Of a DNA stretch of 64,000 nt, positions 15,990-27,846 are shown piece by piece (the first letter of the stretch is position 1; every line of letters begins with the position of its first letter). The notes under the pieces were generated by a model, which had not been told where the DNA came from, searched no databases, and saw only the letters and a list, made by a program, of their open reading frames with translations. Source of the DNA: Corynebacterium mucifaciens. Its GTDB lineage: Bacteria > Actinomycetota > Actinomycetes > Mycobacteriales > Mycobacteriaceae. A program made the translations under genes and the position numbers. The stretch is from the NCBI RefSeq assembly GCF_012396315.1, contig NZ_JAAXPF010000003.1, positions 1 to 64,000 on the forward strand, read 5' to 3'.

Positions 15990-16861
15990 TTCACATCACC
16001 TTCCTGTTGGATCACCTGGGACAGGTGGTTGGCGGACATCACGGTGGCCACGATGGCCAGACCGGGCAGCAGGATCAGCCACCAGGCGGTGGCCATGTAG
16101 TCGCGGCCTTCCGCGATGAGCAGGCCCCACTCGGGAACCGGCGGCGGCGCACCATAGCCGAGGAAGCCCAGGATGGACAGCTGCAAAATGGCGGTGCCGA
16201 ACTGCAGGGCTGCCAGCGCCAGCACCGGGGTGAGCGAATTGGGCAGCACGTGGCGCAGCAGCACCTGGGCCTGCGTAGCGCCGGAGCCGTACGCGGCCTC
16301 AACGTAGTCCGCGCCGGCGATCTGGATCACCTGGGAGCGGGCGAGGCGCGCAAACGTGGCCACGGACGTCATACCGACAGCAAACGCCGCCTGCAGCGAG
16401 CCGAAGCCGGTGACGATGATGATGGACAGCGACAGCAGGATGCCGGGGATGGCCAGCAAGACATCAACTAGGCGCATGAGCACGGTGTCTACCCAGCCAC
16501 GCTGCGTGCCGGCGATCAGACCGATCAGAGTGCCCAGCACGAGGCCGACGGCGACGGCGATCAGCGCGCCAAGCAGCGACTGGCGCGCGCCGTACACGAC
16601 GCGGGAGAACAGGTCGCGGCCCACCGCGTCGGTGCCGAAGATGTGCTCGCCGCTCGGGGCGAGCAGGGCGACGTCTAAGCCCGTGTACGGGTCCTCGGGC
16701 GCGAACACGCTGGGGGCGATAGCCCACAGTGCCGCGATTGCCAGCACGACGATTGAGAGGACCGTCGCGGGCGAGCTCCAGCGCCGGTGCTTTCGGTGCC
16801 GGCGCGGGCCGTGCTCCTTCTGTGGGGCGCGCTGGCCGCGTGCCAGGTTGGCGGTAGTCAT
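15986..16861 (-). CDS. ABC transporter permease, DppC type
   Basis: 291-residue inner-membrane permease of the peptide/nickel (SBP family 5) class. The N-terminus is basic (RGQRAPQKEHGPRRHRKHRR), then about six hydrophobic segments and the DppC signature GTDAVGRDLFSRVVYGARQS. The EAA loop with YVEAAYGSGATQAQVLLRHVLPN docks on the ATPase. It overlaps the DppB-type gene by 4 bp and the ATPase gene by 4 bp, so the operon is tightly coupled. Confidence 0.9.
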   Translation of the reverse strand: MTTANLARGQRAPQKEHGPRRHRKHRRWSSPATVLSIVVLAIAALWAIAPSVFAPEDPYTGLDVALLAPSGEHIFGTDAVGRDLFSRVVYGARQSLLGALIAVAVGLVLGTLIGLIAGTQRGWVDTVLMRLVDVLLAIPGILLSLSIIIVTGFGSLQAAFAVGMTSVATFARLARSQVIQIAGADYVEAAYGSGATQAQVLLRHVLPNSLTPVLALAALQFGTAILQLSILGFLGYGAPPPVPEWGLLIAEGRDYMATAWWLILLPGLAIVATVMSANHLSQVIQQEGDVK

Positions 16862-17832
16862 CGGACAGCCTCCTTCGCGGTATTTGCGGTGCCGGTGGCG
16901 TTCCCGGCGTCGCGCAGGCGCACGTCCAGCACCGGGTAGAGCAGGTCGACGATCAGGTTGATCACCACGTAGGCGGTGGCGGCGATGAGCACCACACCAA
17001 GCAGCACCGGGGTGTCGCGGCTGGACACGGCGTTGACGGTGAGCGAGCCCAGCCCGGCGCGGCCGAAGACGGTCTCGGTGACCACAGCGCCACCGACCAG
17101 CTCGCCGAAGAGCAGGCCCGCCATGGTGATCGCCGGCAGCAGGGAGTTGCGCAGCACGTCGCGCCAGAAAATGCGCGCCTCGCTCGCGCCGCGGGCGCGG
17201 ACGACCTGGACGAAGGGCTGGGCGCGGACCTCGTCGATGGAGCGGATGAGCACCTGCATGAGCGGTGCCGCCATGGGCACGGCCAGGGTGAGCGTGGGCA
17301 GAATCAGCCCTTCCAGCGGGGTCGGGTCAACCACGTTGACCCAGCCGAGGCGGAAGGAGAAGAACTGCAGCAGCAGGATGGCAATCCAGAACCCGGGCAG
17401 CGAGACCATAAACGACGGCAGGGAGCGAACGACGCTGCGCAGCGCGCCGGTGCCGGGCAGCGTGGCCGCGTACGCGGTGGCCAGCGCGACCACGATGGCA
17501 AGTCCGATGGACGCCGCGGCGAGCGCGAGCGTGTGCGGCGCGGCCTCGGCGATTAGGTCAACCACCGGCGTGCCGGAGGCCACCGAGTAACCGAGGTCGC
17601 CGGTGAACAACCCGCCGAGGGTGGCGAAGTACTGCTCAACCAGCGGTTTATCCACGCCCATTTGCTCGCGGATCTGCTCGATCTCCGCCTGGGACAGGCC
17701 CAAGGCCGGGTCCGCGTAGCGGGCGGCAACGCCGTCGGAAGGCAGCGCGGACAGCAGGAAAAAGGCCAGCGTGTAGGCCAGCAGCAGGACGACAAGCGCC
17801 TGCCCGATGCGTTTGAGCACGAATTTGCCCAT
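16858..17832 (-). CDS. ABC transporter permease, DppB type
   Basis: 324-residue permease starting MGKFVLKRIGQALVVLLLAY, the typical DppB beginning, with about six membrane segments and the EAA loop VRARGASEARIFWRDVLRNS. The ATG at 17832 overlaps the lipoprotein stop by one base (TGATG), so the start is fixed by coupling; the open frame extends further upstream only inside the lipoprotein gene. It pairs with the DppC-type permease downstream. Confidence 0.9.
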   Translation of the reverse strand: MGKFVLKRIGQALVVLLLAYTLAFFLLSALPSDGVAARYADPALGLSQAEIEQIREQMGVDKPLVEQYFATLGGLFTGDLGYSVASGTPVVDLIAEAAPHTLALAAASIGLAIVVALATAYAATLPGTGALRSVVRSLPSFMVSLPGFWIAILLLQFFSFRLGWVNVVDPTPLEGLILPTLTLAVPMAAPLMQVLIRSIDEVRAQPFVQVVRARGASEARIFWRDVLRNSLLPAITMAGLLFGELVGGAVVTETVFGRAGLGSLTVNAVSSRDTPVLLGVVLIAATAYVVINLIVDLLYPVLDVRLRDAGNATGTANTAKEAVR

Positions 17833-19472
17833 CAGTTGTCCTCCTCGCGGTCGATGTACACCGAGTAGAAGCTCGGGCGGGCCACCGCCTCGGTGGCGAA
17901 GCCCTTCACGTGCGGCGCGAGGGCGTACACCTGGGGCTCCTCGAACAGCGGCAACACGTAGGCGTTTGCCGTCAGGTGGTCCTGCACCGCCTTGGACGCG
18001 GCGGCGCGCCCGGCGTCGTCCGGGGTGGAGACGACCTTGTGCAAAAGCTCCTCCAGCTCCGCGTCGATCGGCTGGCCGTCGCCCGCGTTGTTCAGCAACG
18101 AGTCGCGGCGGTCCACGGCCAGGAATGACTCGATCACGTCGTAGTCCGCGCGGCCCACCATGGAGTGCATGAGCTGCACGCGGTTGATGTCCTTCTGCGC
18201 GGCGTTTTGCGTGGCGCGGTCGCCGGCCACCATGTTCAGCTCGATGCCCAGCTCGCGCAGGTCGGACTGCATCATCGTGACAATCTCTTTCGAGCGCGGC
18301 TGCGGCAGGGCGTGGTTGACCCACAGACTCAGGCGCTGGCCGTCCTTCTCGCGGATGCCGTCGGGCCCGGGGATCCAGCCGGCGGCGTCGAGAAGCTCGC
18401 GCGAGGCTTGCGGGTCGTAGGTGTACGCGCCAGGCTGCTCGGCGTACCCCAGTGCCTTCGAGGTCATGGACGAGGTGGCCAGCGGGTAGGAATCCGACAG
18501 CAGGATGCGGATGATCTCCTCGCGGTTGACGCCGTGGATGATGGCCTGGCGCACGCGGATGTCCTGCAGCAGCGGGTGGTCGAAGCGCAGCGCGAGCTGG
18601 TTGGCCATACCGTTCGCGGTGGCGGCGACCACCTGCACCCCCTCGTCTTTCAGGTGCCGCTCCACCGGCGGGGAAATGGTGCGCGCGATATCCGCCTGGC
18701 CGGAGAGCAGCGCGCCGGAGCGCACCGCCTCTTCCGCCGCCAAGGTGTAGTGGATGCCGTCCAGGCGCGCGCGACCCTGGTGCTCCAGCGACGGCGGCGC
18801 CCAGTCGTAGTCCTCGCGCGCGTTGAGCACGAGGTCGGTGCCCAGCGTCTCGCTCTCCACCACGAACGGGCCGGAGCCGATGACGTTGTCCGCGCCGCCG
18901 GGGCCGAAGTCCTCGTTGCGCAGTTTGAGCGACGAATCTGCGAGCAGGCCCGCGTTGTAGGTGGATGTCGCCTGCGCGAAGCCGGGCGAGGGCGCGGAGA
19001 AGTAGAACCGCACTGTGTCCTCGTCCACCACCTCGCCACGCTCGTAGTTGGAGATCTGTTCAGAGACGTTGAGTAGCCGCTCCTTGTCCCCCAAGCCGTA
19101 GAGGTCGAAGTTATCCACGATGTTTTGCGCCGTCATGGGCGTGCCGTCGGAGTACGTCACATCGGTGCGGATGTTGAACGTGAACACGGTTGCATCCTCG
19201 TTGATTTCCGGCAGCTCTGTGGCAATCCAGGGCTCCAGCTCCAGCGTCTCCGGGTCTTGGTAGAGCAGGCGGTCCGTCAGCTGGTTGACCACGCCTCCGT
19301 TGGGGTAAAAGCCGGCCGCTGGCGGGTAGAGGCTGTTAAACCAGTTGGACTCCAGGTACGTCAGCACGTTGGTGTCCGCACTGTCCGCACTGTCCAGCCC
19401 AGCGGCGCATCCGGCGAGCAGGCTGGCCGCTACGCCGAGTGTCAGCGGCGCAGCTACCTTTGTTCTAGGCAC
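17832..19472 (-). CDS. ABC transporter substrate-binding lipoprotein, family 5 (KPN_01854-like)
   Basis: 546-residue periplasmic-type binding protein of the peptide/opine/nickel class. The signal ends in the lipobox LLAGC near residue 22. The mature part has the family 5 pattern: LTYLESNWFNSLYPPAAGFY at the start, YSDGTPMTAQNIVDNFDLYG, and VRQAIIHGVNREEI. The GTG at 19472 is chosen over one at 19514 because GAGGAAAGAGGA lies 7 nt upstream and the protein then starts directly with a signal peptide. It leads the operon SBP-DppB-DppC-DppDF-AhpD-like. The McbR boxes 47-84 bp upstream suggest a sulfur-containing or methionine-related ligand; this is inference. Confidence 0.85.
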   Translation of the reverse strand: MPRTKVAAPLTLGVAASLLAGCAAGLDSADSADTNVLTYLESNWFNSLYPPAAGFYPNGGVVNQLTDRLLYQDPETLELEPWIATELPEINEDATVFTFNIRTDVTYSDGTPMTAQNIVDNFDLYGLGDKERLLNVSEQISNYERGEVVDEDTVRFYFSAPSPGFAQATSTYNAGLLADSSLKLRNEDFGPGGADNVIGSGPFVVESETLGTDLVLNAREDYDWAPPSLEHQGRARLDGIHYTLAAEEAVRSGALLSGQADIARTISPPVERHLKDEGVQVVAATANGMANQLALRFDHPLLQDIRVRQAIIHGVNREEIIRILLSDSYPLATSSMTSKALGYAEQPGAYTYDPQASRELLDAAGWIPGPDGIREKDGQRLSLWVNHALPQPRSKEIVTMMQSDLRELGIELNMVAGDRATQNAAQKDINRVQLMHSMVGRADYDVIESFLAVDRRDSLLNNAGDGQPIDAELEELLHKVVSTPDDAGRAAASKAVQDHLTANAYVLPLFEEPQVYALAPHVKGFATEAVARPSFYSVYIDREEDN

Positions 19473-19517
19473 GTTTTTGTCCTCTTTCCTCGGTTGTGCA
19501 CAGCACCTTACCATTGT

Positions 19518-19533
19518 TAGACAAGCTGGTTCT
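19518..19533. promoter_or_regulatory. Second, degenerate McbR-like box
   Basis: TAGAC-AAGCTG-GTTCT keeps a perfect left half of TAGAC-N6-GTCTA and a weak right half. It lies 23 bp from the perfect box, centre to centre about two helical turns, on the transporter side. It may support cooperative binding. Confidence 0.35.
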
Positions 19534-19540
19534 GAGGAAA

Positions 19541-19556
19541 TAGACTGAACTGTCTA
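19541..19556. promoter_or_regulatory. Perfect McbR operator in the divergent control region
   Basis: TAGAC-TGAACT-GTCTA is an exact match to the C. glutamicum McbR operator TAGAC-N6-GTCTA. It lies 69 bp from the transporter lipoprotein start and 44 bp from the flavoprotein start, so it can control both. McbR represses methionine/cysteine genes, with S-adenosylhomocysteine as the inducer. Confidence 0.8.
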
Positions 19557-19599
19557 CTTACGACCATTACACCCGCACACATCGTGGAGGTAGAGCACT

Positions 19600-21474
19600 G
19601 TGGGAGCATCCATCGCAATCATCGGAGCAGGACCGCGGGGGATCTCCATCACCGAACGCATCGCCGCGTACCTCAAGGAACGCGGCGGCGGGTCCGTGAC
19701 GCTCCACATCATCGACGACGCCCAGCTCGGCGCAGGCCGCGTTTGGGAGACCGAGCAAACCCGCACGCTCTGCATGAACACCCTCGCCGGCGCGGTCACA
19801 CTATTCACCGAACCCGGCGCGACCGTCGGCGCCCCCGTGTTCGAAGGCCCCACCATGTACGAATGGGTCCAGGCCCTGCGCGGCGAGCGGAGCCACCCGC
19901 TTATCGACGCCTTCGGTGCTACCCTCCCCGACCAGTTCACCGAAGAACTGCGCGCGACGCGCCCCGAATCCAACCCGTCCCGGGCGCTGTACGGCGAGTA
20001 CCTGCGCTGGGTGTGGAAGGTGGCGCTCGCGCAGCTACCGGCGGGCGTGGAGGTAGTGGAGCACCACTCCCGCGCGGTTTCCTTCGCAGCCGAGGGCGAC
20101 CGGGACGCCATCACCCTCGCAGACGGCGCGGTCGTCCATGCCGACGCCACGGTTATCGCCTCCGGCTGGGTACTCCCCGCGCCCACACCGGCCCAGCAAG
20201 CGTTCGCGCAATCCGGCCTCACCTACATCGCGCCCGGCAACCCCGTCGAGCAGGAGGTTTCCCGCTTGCAAGCCGGTGAGCGGGTGCTCGTGCGCGGCAT
20301 GGGCATGGGCTTTTTCGACCTCATGGCGCTGACCACCATCGACCGTGGCGGCCGCTTCGTCGACGATCCCGCCGCCCGCTCCGGCCTGCGCTACGAGGCC
20401 ACCGGGCGGGAGCCGCACTTCGTGGTCACTTCCGGCCGCGGCTACCCGTACCTGCCCAAGTCCGAGTACCACTCCCTACCTCCGAAGGCAGACCTCACCC
20501 GTCTGCGAGCGGCTATCGAGGCTACCGCTGCGCCCGTGTCCTTCGGCCGCGACCTGTGGCCCGCGCTTGCCCGCGACTCCTACGCCGAGTACTACCGCGT
20601 GCTTTCGCGGGTGCGTCCCGGAGCGCTCAAGGTGCCTCTCGACGCCATCCTCACGGCCATCGACGCCACCGACCTTGCTGCCGCCGCATCCCCTGACGAC
20701 ATCCTGACGGTCGCGAACGCGCTGACCGCCGCTCTCGACGGCATGAGCACCGAACCGTTCGACATGGCCGCGTGGGTCGACCCCCTCGCCGGCACCGAAA
20801 AGCTGGACCTGGAGGAGCTGAACCGCCGCATCGCTGAAGGCATGGAAGTCGACATCACCGAAGCCGTGAGCGCCTGGGACTCCCCGCTCAAGGCCGGCCT
20901 GTGGGCCATCTCCGCCGGCCGCAAGCCCAGCGCGATCGCCACCCAGAACGGACGCGGCCCCCGCGAGGCCGCGCTGTCGCAGTACATGGCGTTCGGCCAG
21001 ATGGTCGGCTCCGGTCCGCCGCTGTTCCGCACCCGCGAGCTGCTCGCGCTTTTCGACGCCGGCCTAATCACCTTCCTCGGCCCCGACCCCGTGGTCGAGG
21101 CCGCTGACGGCAGGTACACGGCCATTAGCCACGCGCGGACGGCGACCGCCACCGCGCTTGCCGACGCGTTCCTGCCCGGCCCGGACGTACGCACCTCCCC
21201 CGACCCGCTGACCTCCTCGTTGCGCGAGGCGGGCCGCGTGCGCCCCTTCGCACCGGGTGGCGTGGAAACCGCCTCCCCTGAAACCGACGGGGCCACCCGC
21301 CGCACCATCCGCCCCGACGGCGAGCTGGACGCGCGACTGCACATCGTCGGCATCCCCACCGGCAAGCAGTGGGCGGACACCACCATCTCCCCCATGCCGG
21401 GCACCGACCCGCTGATGCTGCAGGAGACGGACAAGACGGCGCGGTCGTTGCTGGTCCAGGCGGGCGTGCTCTAG
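19600..21474 (+). CDS. FAD/NAD(P)-binding protein, large flavoprotein
   Basis: 624 residues. The N-terminal Rossmann motif is IAIIGAGPRGISITERIA (GxGxxG), followed by MNTLAGAVTLF and a second nucleotide-binding region VLVRGMGMGFFDLMAL near residue 230. This pattern fits the FAD-NAD(P)-binding family (NAD_binding_9/HI0933-like), related in form to flavin monooxygenases. No substrate motif was recognised. The GTG at 19600 has GGAGG 9 nt upstream. It is divergent from the ABC/AhpD-like operon and shares the McbR region, so it probably oxidises or reduces the compound that the importer brings in, or a product of it. Confidence 0.8.
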   Translation: MGASIAIIGAGPRGISITERIAAYLKERGGGSVTLHIIDDAQLGAGRVWETEQTRTLCMNTLAGAVTLFTEPGATVGAPVFEGPTMYEWVQALRGERSHPLIDAFGATLPDQFTEELRATRPESNPSRALYGEYLRWVWKVALAQLPAGVEVVEHHSRAVSFAAEGDRDAITLADGAVVHADATVIASGWVLPAPTPAQQAFAQSGLTYIAPGNPVEQEVSRLQAGERVLVRGMGMGFFDLMALTTIDRGGRFVDDPAARSGLRYEATGREPHFVVTSGRGYPYLPKSEYHSLPPKADLTRLRAAIEATAAPVSFGRDLWPALARDSYAEYYRVLSRVRPGALKVPLDAILTAIDATDLAAAASPDDILTVANALTAALDGMSTEPFDMAAWVDPLAGTEKLDLEELNRRIAEGMEVDITEAVSAWDSPLKAGLWAISAGRKPSAIATQNGRGPREAALSQYMAFGQMVGSGPPLFRTRELLALFDAGLITFLGPDPVVEAADGRYTAISHARTATATALADAFLPGPDVRTSPDPLTSSLREAGRVRPFAPGGVETASPETDGATRRTIRPDGELDARLHIVGIPTGKQWADTTISPMPGTDPLMLQETDKTARSLLVQAGVL

Positions 21475-21493
21475 CAGCGCCGTGCTGAGCGGC

Positions 21494-23047
<1,554 letters not shown>

Positions 23048-23055
23048 AAGCCCAG

Positions 23056-23061
23056 ATCCTA
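23056..23061 (-). promoter_or_regulatory. guaA -10 hexamer
   Basis: TAGGAT on the minus strand fits TAnnnT and ends 8 nt before the guaA GTG, so guaA probably has its own leaderless or nearly leaderless mRNA separate from guaB3. Confidence 0.35.
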
Positions 23062-23107
23062 GTCGATCGCCGCCCAGACCCAACTGCGCGTGCCCGGGGC
23101 CGTCGCT

Positions 23108-24262
23108 TCAGCTACGGATGACCAGGTCGGCCTTCTGGAAGGCCTTGACGTCGGTGTAGCCGCACTTCGCCATGATCCGCTTCAAGCCCCCGACGACGTT
23201 GAGGCTGCCCAGCGGGTCGCTCGACGGGCCGAACAGCACCGTCTCCAGCGGGACGCCCAACCCGGCGCCCGGATCCCGGTGCACGTCGCCGCGCGGAAAA
23301 CGCGGGTGCGCGGCCTGGGCCTCCCAGTACACCCCGCCGGCAGCGGCTTCGGAGGCCTGCGCGAGGGTCCGGCCGAGCATCACTGCGTCGGCCCCGCAGG
23401 CGATGGCGAGGGCGATGGCGCCCGGCTCAGACAGGGCGGTATCCGCGAGCACGTGCACGTAGCGCCCACCGGTCTCGTCTAGGTAGTCGCGGCGGGCGGC
23501 CGCCACGTCTGCGATCGCAGTGGCCATGGGCACCTGCACAACCGTGCTGGTGTGGCCCGATCCCACGATCACACCGGCGACACCAGCGCGCATGAGGTGC
23601 GTCGCCGTGGAGTAGTCGTACACCCCACCGGCGATGACCGGCACGTCGAGGGAACCCACGAACTCCTTGAGGTTCAGCGCTTCCCCGCCCTGCTGCACGT
23701 GCTCGGCGGAGATGATGGAGCCCTGAATGAACAGGATCTCGGTGCCTGCGGCGACGACCACCGGGGCCAGTTCGCGCGCGTTCTGCGGGCTCACGCGCAC
23801 TGCCACCGTCACGCCGGAGTCGCGCACCTGCGCGATCCGCTCAGCGAGCAGATCCCGGTCGAGTTCCGCGGCGTGGAGCTCCTGCAGGGTGCGCACCGAG
23901 CGCTCGCCGGAGTCGATGTACTCCTGGTACTTCTCCTGCGAGTCGATGCCCCACGAGTCCTCGTGGGAATCCACGACCTGCCGCACCGCGCGCTCGAGGT
24001 CCGCGTGGCGGCCCCACAGCCCCTCGGCGTCGATCACGCCGAGACCGCCCTGCTTGCCCATTTCGATGACAAACTCGGGGCTGGCCAGGGCGTCGGTCGG
24101 GTGGGAAACCAGCGGGATGTCAAAGGTGTAGGCGTCGATGTGCCAGCTCGTGTCAACATCCTTCGAGGACCGCGTACGGCGCTTGGGCACGATCGAGATG
24201 TCGTCGAGGTCGTACGCCCTGCGGGCTTCCCGCCCGAGGCCGATTTCCACGTAGTCGCGCAT
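23108..24262 (-). CDS. guaB3: GuaB3 family IMP dehydrogenase-related protein
   Basis: 384 residues, starting MRDYVEIGLGREARRAYDLDDISIVPKRRT in the usual GuaB3 manner. It has the IMPDH TIM-barrel segments (VIAGGVYDYSTATHLMRAG, GADAVMLGRTLAQAS) but no CBS pair and no clear catalytic GSxCxTR loop. Its biochemical role in most actinobacteria was long unclear; GMP reductase-like or redox roles have been suggested. It lies 11 bp after guaB2, so the two are co-transcribed. Confidence 0.9.
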   Translation of the reverse strand: MRDYVEIGLGREARRAYDLDDISIVPKRRTRSSKDVDTSWHIDAYTFDIPLVSHPTDALASPEFVIEMGKQGGLGVIDAEGLWGRHADLERAVRQVVDSHEDSWGIDSQEKYQEYIDSGERSVRTLQELHAAELDRDLLAERIAQVRDSGVTVAVRVSPQNARELAPVVVAAGTEILFIQGSIISAEHVQQGGEALNLKEFVGSLDVPVIAGGVYDYSTATHLMRAGVAGVIVGSGHTSTVVQVPMATAIADVAAARRDYLDETGGRYVHVLADTALSEPGAIALAIACGADAVMLGRTLAQASEAAAGGVYWEAQAAHPRFPRGDVHRDPGAGLGVPLETVLFGPSSDPLGSLNVVGGLKRIMAKCGYTDVKAFQKADLVIRS

Positions 24263-24273
24263 GTGCCTGTCCC

Positions 24274-25800
<1,527 letters not shown>

Positions 25801-25837
25801 CTACAGTCTCCTCTCCCGCGCGGATGTTTTCCGCCAT

Positions 25838-25843
25838 GATATA
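25838..25843 (-). promoter_or_regulatory. Candidate guaB2 -10 hexamer
   Basis: TATATC on the minus strand lies 40 bp upstream of the guaB2 ATG, which leaves a short leader containing the GGAGAGGAGA ribosome binding site. No convincing -35 was seen. Confidence 0.3.
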
Positions 25844-25921
25844 ACGCGCCGCAAGCGCCGCCTTTCCCGCCCAGTTCAACGGGACCGTGGCCGAGGCACC
25901 TGGGCGGTTTGCCACACCGTA

Positions 25922-25927
25922 TAGGCT
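25922..25927 (+). promoter_or_regulatory. -10 hexamer of the DUF5319 gene
   Basis: TAGGCT (within GTATAGGCT) ends 7 nt before the GTG at 25935, consistent with a leaderless mRNA and with choosing this start. Confidence 0.4.
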
Positions 25928-25934
25928 TACATGG

Positions 25935-26306
25935 GTGAACTACGACGACATGATGCCACTGGACCCGTTCGCGGACGACCCCAACGACCCGGCATCCTTC
26001 ATCGACGACGAGGAGCACGCCGAGCCGCTGTCGCCCGAGGAGCGAGTCGCGGTGATCCAAGACCTTTCGCACGTGAGAGATGCGCAGCGCATGTTGAAGC
26101 CCCGCGGCATCCTCGGTGTGTCCTTCCTGTGCGAAGACTGCGACCAGGTGCACTACTACGACTGGGAGATCATGGAACAAAACATGATCGCCTCGCTGAA
26201 CAATCAGCTACCCCCGGTACACGAACCCAGCGCCAACCCCAACGTCGAGGCGTACGTGCCCTGGGACTACGCCATGGGCTACCTCGACGGCCTGGAGGGG
26301 CGCTAA
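25935..26306 (+). CDS. DUF5319 family protein
   Basis: 123-residue acidic protein, conserved next to guaB2 in Actinobacteria (from memory the Rv3412 counterpart). It begins NYDDMMPLDPFADDPNDPAS and carries a CxxC pair in FLCEDCDQVHYYDWEIM near residue 63, followed by PWDYAMGYLDGL. The CxxC could bind metal or be redox active, but only one pair is present. The GTG at 25935 is preferred to an upstream in-frame ATG on the basis of conservation of the MNYDDM start and the -10 position. It has no signal peptide or membrane segment. Function is unknown. Confidence 0.8.
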   Translation: MNYDDMMPLDPFADDPNDPASFIDDEEHAEPLSPEERVAVIQDLSHVRDAQRMLKPRGILGVSFLCEDCDQVHYYDWEIMEQNMIASLNNQLPPVHEPSANPNVEAYVPWDYAMGYLDGLEGR

Positions 26307-26374
26307 GAGCTGCTCATATTCCGGAGCGCCTCCGGCGCCACTTCGCCCCCGGCCGGAGCCGGCTGCGCGGGCTG

Positions 26375-27220
26375 CTACACCGTGGCTGCCGGAGTATTGC
26401 TTCCGGTGTCAGAATCGCCCGCCGGAGCGGAAGCCACGCCTGAACCCGGCGTCGGCGAACCGGTGGCCGAAGTCCTGCCCGGCTGCGTCGACGGCCGCTG
26501 GGCAGGCTGACCAGACTGCCCCGTTTGCGCTGGCTGCTCGGGTTGCTCAGGCTGCGTCGGCCGTGCCGGAGTCTGCGGCGCCTGCGTGGGCTGCTGCGCC
26601 GGAGTGGGCTCGTCGGGCACCTGCTCCGGGGCGGTCTTGTCGGGCGCCTGGGAGCTCGTCGTGGTGACAGTGCTGGTCACCGTAGTCGTCACCGTCGTCA
26701 CCGTCGTCACCGCCTCAGAGTCATCGCCCTTACCCGCGCGGTGCTGGCGGTCTTTCATGGACGCCACCAAACCCCGCGCCTGCTCCAGCAGGTCGCGGGT
26801 CGCCGCCTCGTCGCCGCGCTGGCTGGCCACTTCGAGCTCGTCGAGGGTGGTAGCCAACTCCACCACCGTGGAGTCATCCTGGGCACCCTGGCCAAACGGG
26901 GTCGTCCCGGTGCCGACGGAGATCGCGGTGGCAGCAGCCGCGCCCATCAATCCGGCCAGCCAGGGGCTGAGCTGGCGCTTGCGTTTCGCGTCGCGCGCGG
27001 CCTCCAGGGAGGCGACGTTACCTGCCGGCGACTGCCCGGCGTCCAGCTGCGGTGCCGGCGGCAGCGGCCGGTCGATATCCGCCTTGAGCTCAAGGAGGGC
27101 TGCTGCGAGGGGGTCGGCGCCGCCCGAAGGATCGTCGCCACGCGACAGCGCGTCGATAAACGCGTCGCTGGACGCGAACTCGTCCATGCCAGGTTCGGTA
27201 GACCCGTTGCGTGGTGTCAT
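26375..27220 (-). CDS. rsdA: Anti-sigma-D factor RsdA
   Basis: 281 residues encoded directly after sigD with a 4-bp overlap. The cytoplasmic N-terminal part (about 1-85) holds the SigD-binding segment near DEFASSDAFIDALSRGDD. One membrane helix (LAGLMGAAAATAISVG) lies near residues 90-105. The exterior part is low-complexity: Thr/Val repeats (TTVTTVTTTVTSTVTTT) and a Pro/Gln/Thr-rich tail. In known RsdA proteins regulated proteolysis frees SigD. The repeat-rich tail is unlikely to align well between species. Confidence 0.85.
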   Translation of the reverse strand: MTPRNGSTEPGMDEFASSDAFIDALSRGDDPSGGADPLAAALLELKADIDRPLPPAPQLDAGQSPAGNVASLEAARDAKRKRQLSPWLAGLMGAAAATAISVGTGTTPFGQGAQDDSTVVELATTLDELEVASQRGDEAATRDLLEQARGLVASMKDRQHRAGKGDDSEAVTTVTTVTTTVTSTVTTTSSQAPDKTAPEQVPDEPTPAQQPTQAPQTPARPTQPEQPEQPAQTGQSGQPAQRPSTQPGRTSATGSPTPGSGVASAPAGDSDTGSNTPAATV

Positions 27221-27792
27221 AGCTCCGCCTGCCGTCCTTCCAGTTGTTTGCGCAGTTTGGCCAGCGCACGGTGTTGGGCCACGCGCACCGCACCAGGGGT
27301 ACTACCCACCACTTCCGCTGTCTCCTCCGCGGACAGGCCCACAAACACCCGCAGAATCACGATGTCGCGGGCCTTTTCGTTGAGTGAATCGAGCAATGCG
27401 CGGACAGCGTTACTGCCGGCGGCGACGAGCGCGGCGTCTTCCGGCGTCGTCGCAGCCACTTCCGTGTCCGGCACCTCCTCCACCGGGCTGAGTTTGTCCC
27501 GCGCCAGCGAGCGGTGCGCGTCCGCGACCTTGTTAAACGCGATCCCGTAGACGTATGCCATGAACGGCTTGCCGGTGTCCGTGTAGCGGTCGATGCTCGT
27601 CGCCACCGCCAGGCAAATTTCCTGGGCTACGTCCTCGGGGGTGGGTGTACGACCGCCCCCGATGCGTGCCCTGGCGTAGCGCAGCACGCGCGGGTGAATG
27701 ATGGAGATGATGCGCTGCAGCGCCCGCCTGTCGCCTGCGACAGCGCCGGGGACCAGGTCAGCGAGCTCGACATCCTCGTCGCCTGCGGCCAC
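27217..27792 (-). CDS. sigD: RNA polymerase sigma factor SigD (ECF type)
   Basis: 191-residue sigma-70 family factor. Region 2 (ALQRIISIIHPRVLRYARAR ... TPEDVAQEICLAVATSI) spans about residues 20-95, and region 4 (LNEKARDIVILRVFVGLSAEETAEVVG) about 125-180 with the helix-turn-helix. In C. glutamicum SigD drives envelope genes including mycolate functions and an L,D-transpeptidase. The start is a GTG with GGAGAG 4 nt upstream. It overlaps rsdA, its antagonist. A housekeeping-like -10 TATGAT lies 49-54 bp upstream. Confidence 0.92.
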   Translation of the reverse strand: MAAGDEDVELADLVPGAVAGDRRALQRIISIIHPRVLRYARARIGGGRTPTPEDVAQEICLAVATSIDRYTDTGKPFMAYVYGIAFNKVADAHRSLARDKLSPVEEVPDTEVAATTPEDAALVAAGSNAVRALLDSLNEKARDIVILRVFVGLSAEETAEVVGSTPGAVRVAQHRALAKLRKQLEGRQAEL

Positions 27793-27840
27793 GCGCCTCT
27801 CCTTCCTGCGAGTGCGCTTCCAGTTTCGCGTAACCCGTCC

Positions 27841-27846
27841 ATCATA
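27841..27846 (-). promoter_or_regulatory. Candidate sigD -10 hexamer
   Basis: TATGAT on the minus strand, 49 bp upstream of the sigD GTG, is a near-consensus -10. The 270-bp divergent interval between sigD and whiB3 (27793-28062) otherwise shows no gene and no recognised operator. Confidence 0.4.

Noticed and set aside
26318-26370. Terminator between DUF5319 gene and rsdA
   Set aside because: Several overlapping GC-rich CCGGAG/CTCCGG pairings are possible but no single clear stem or T-run stands out.
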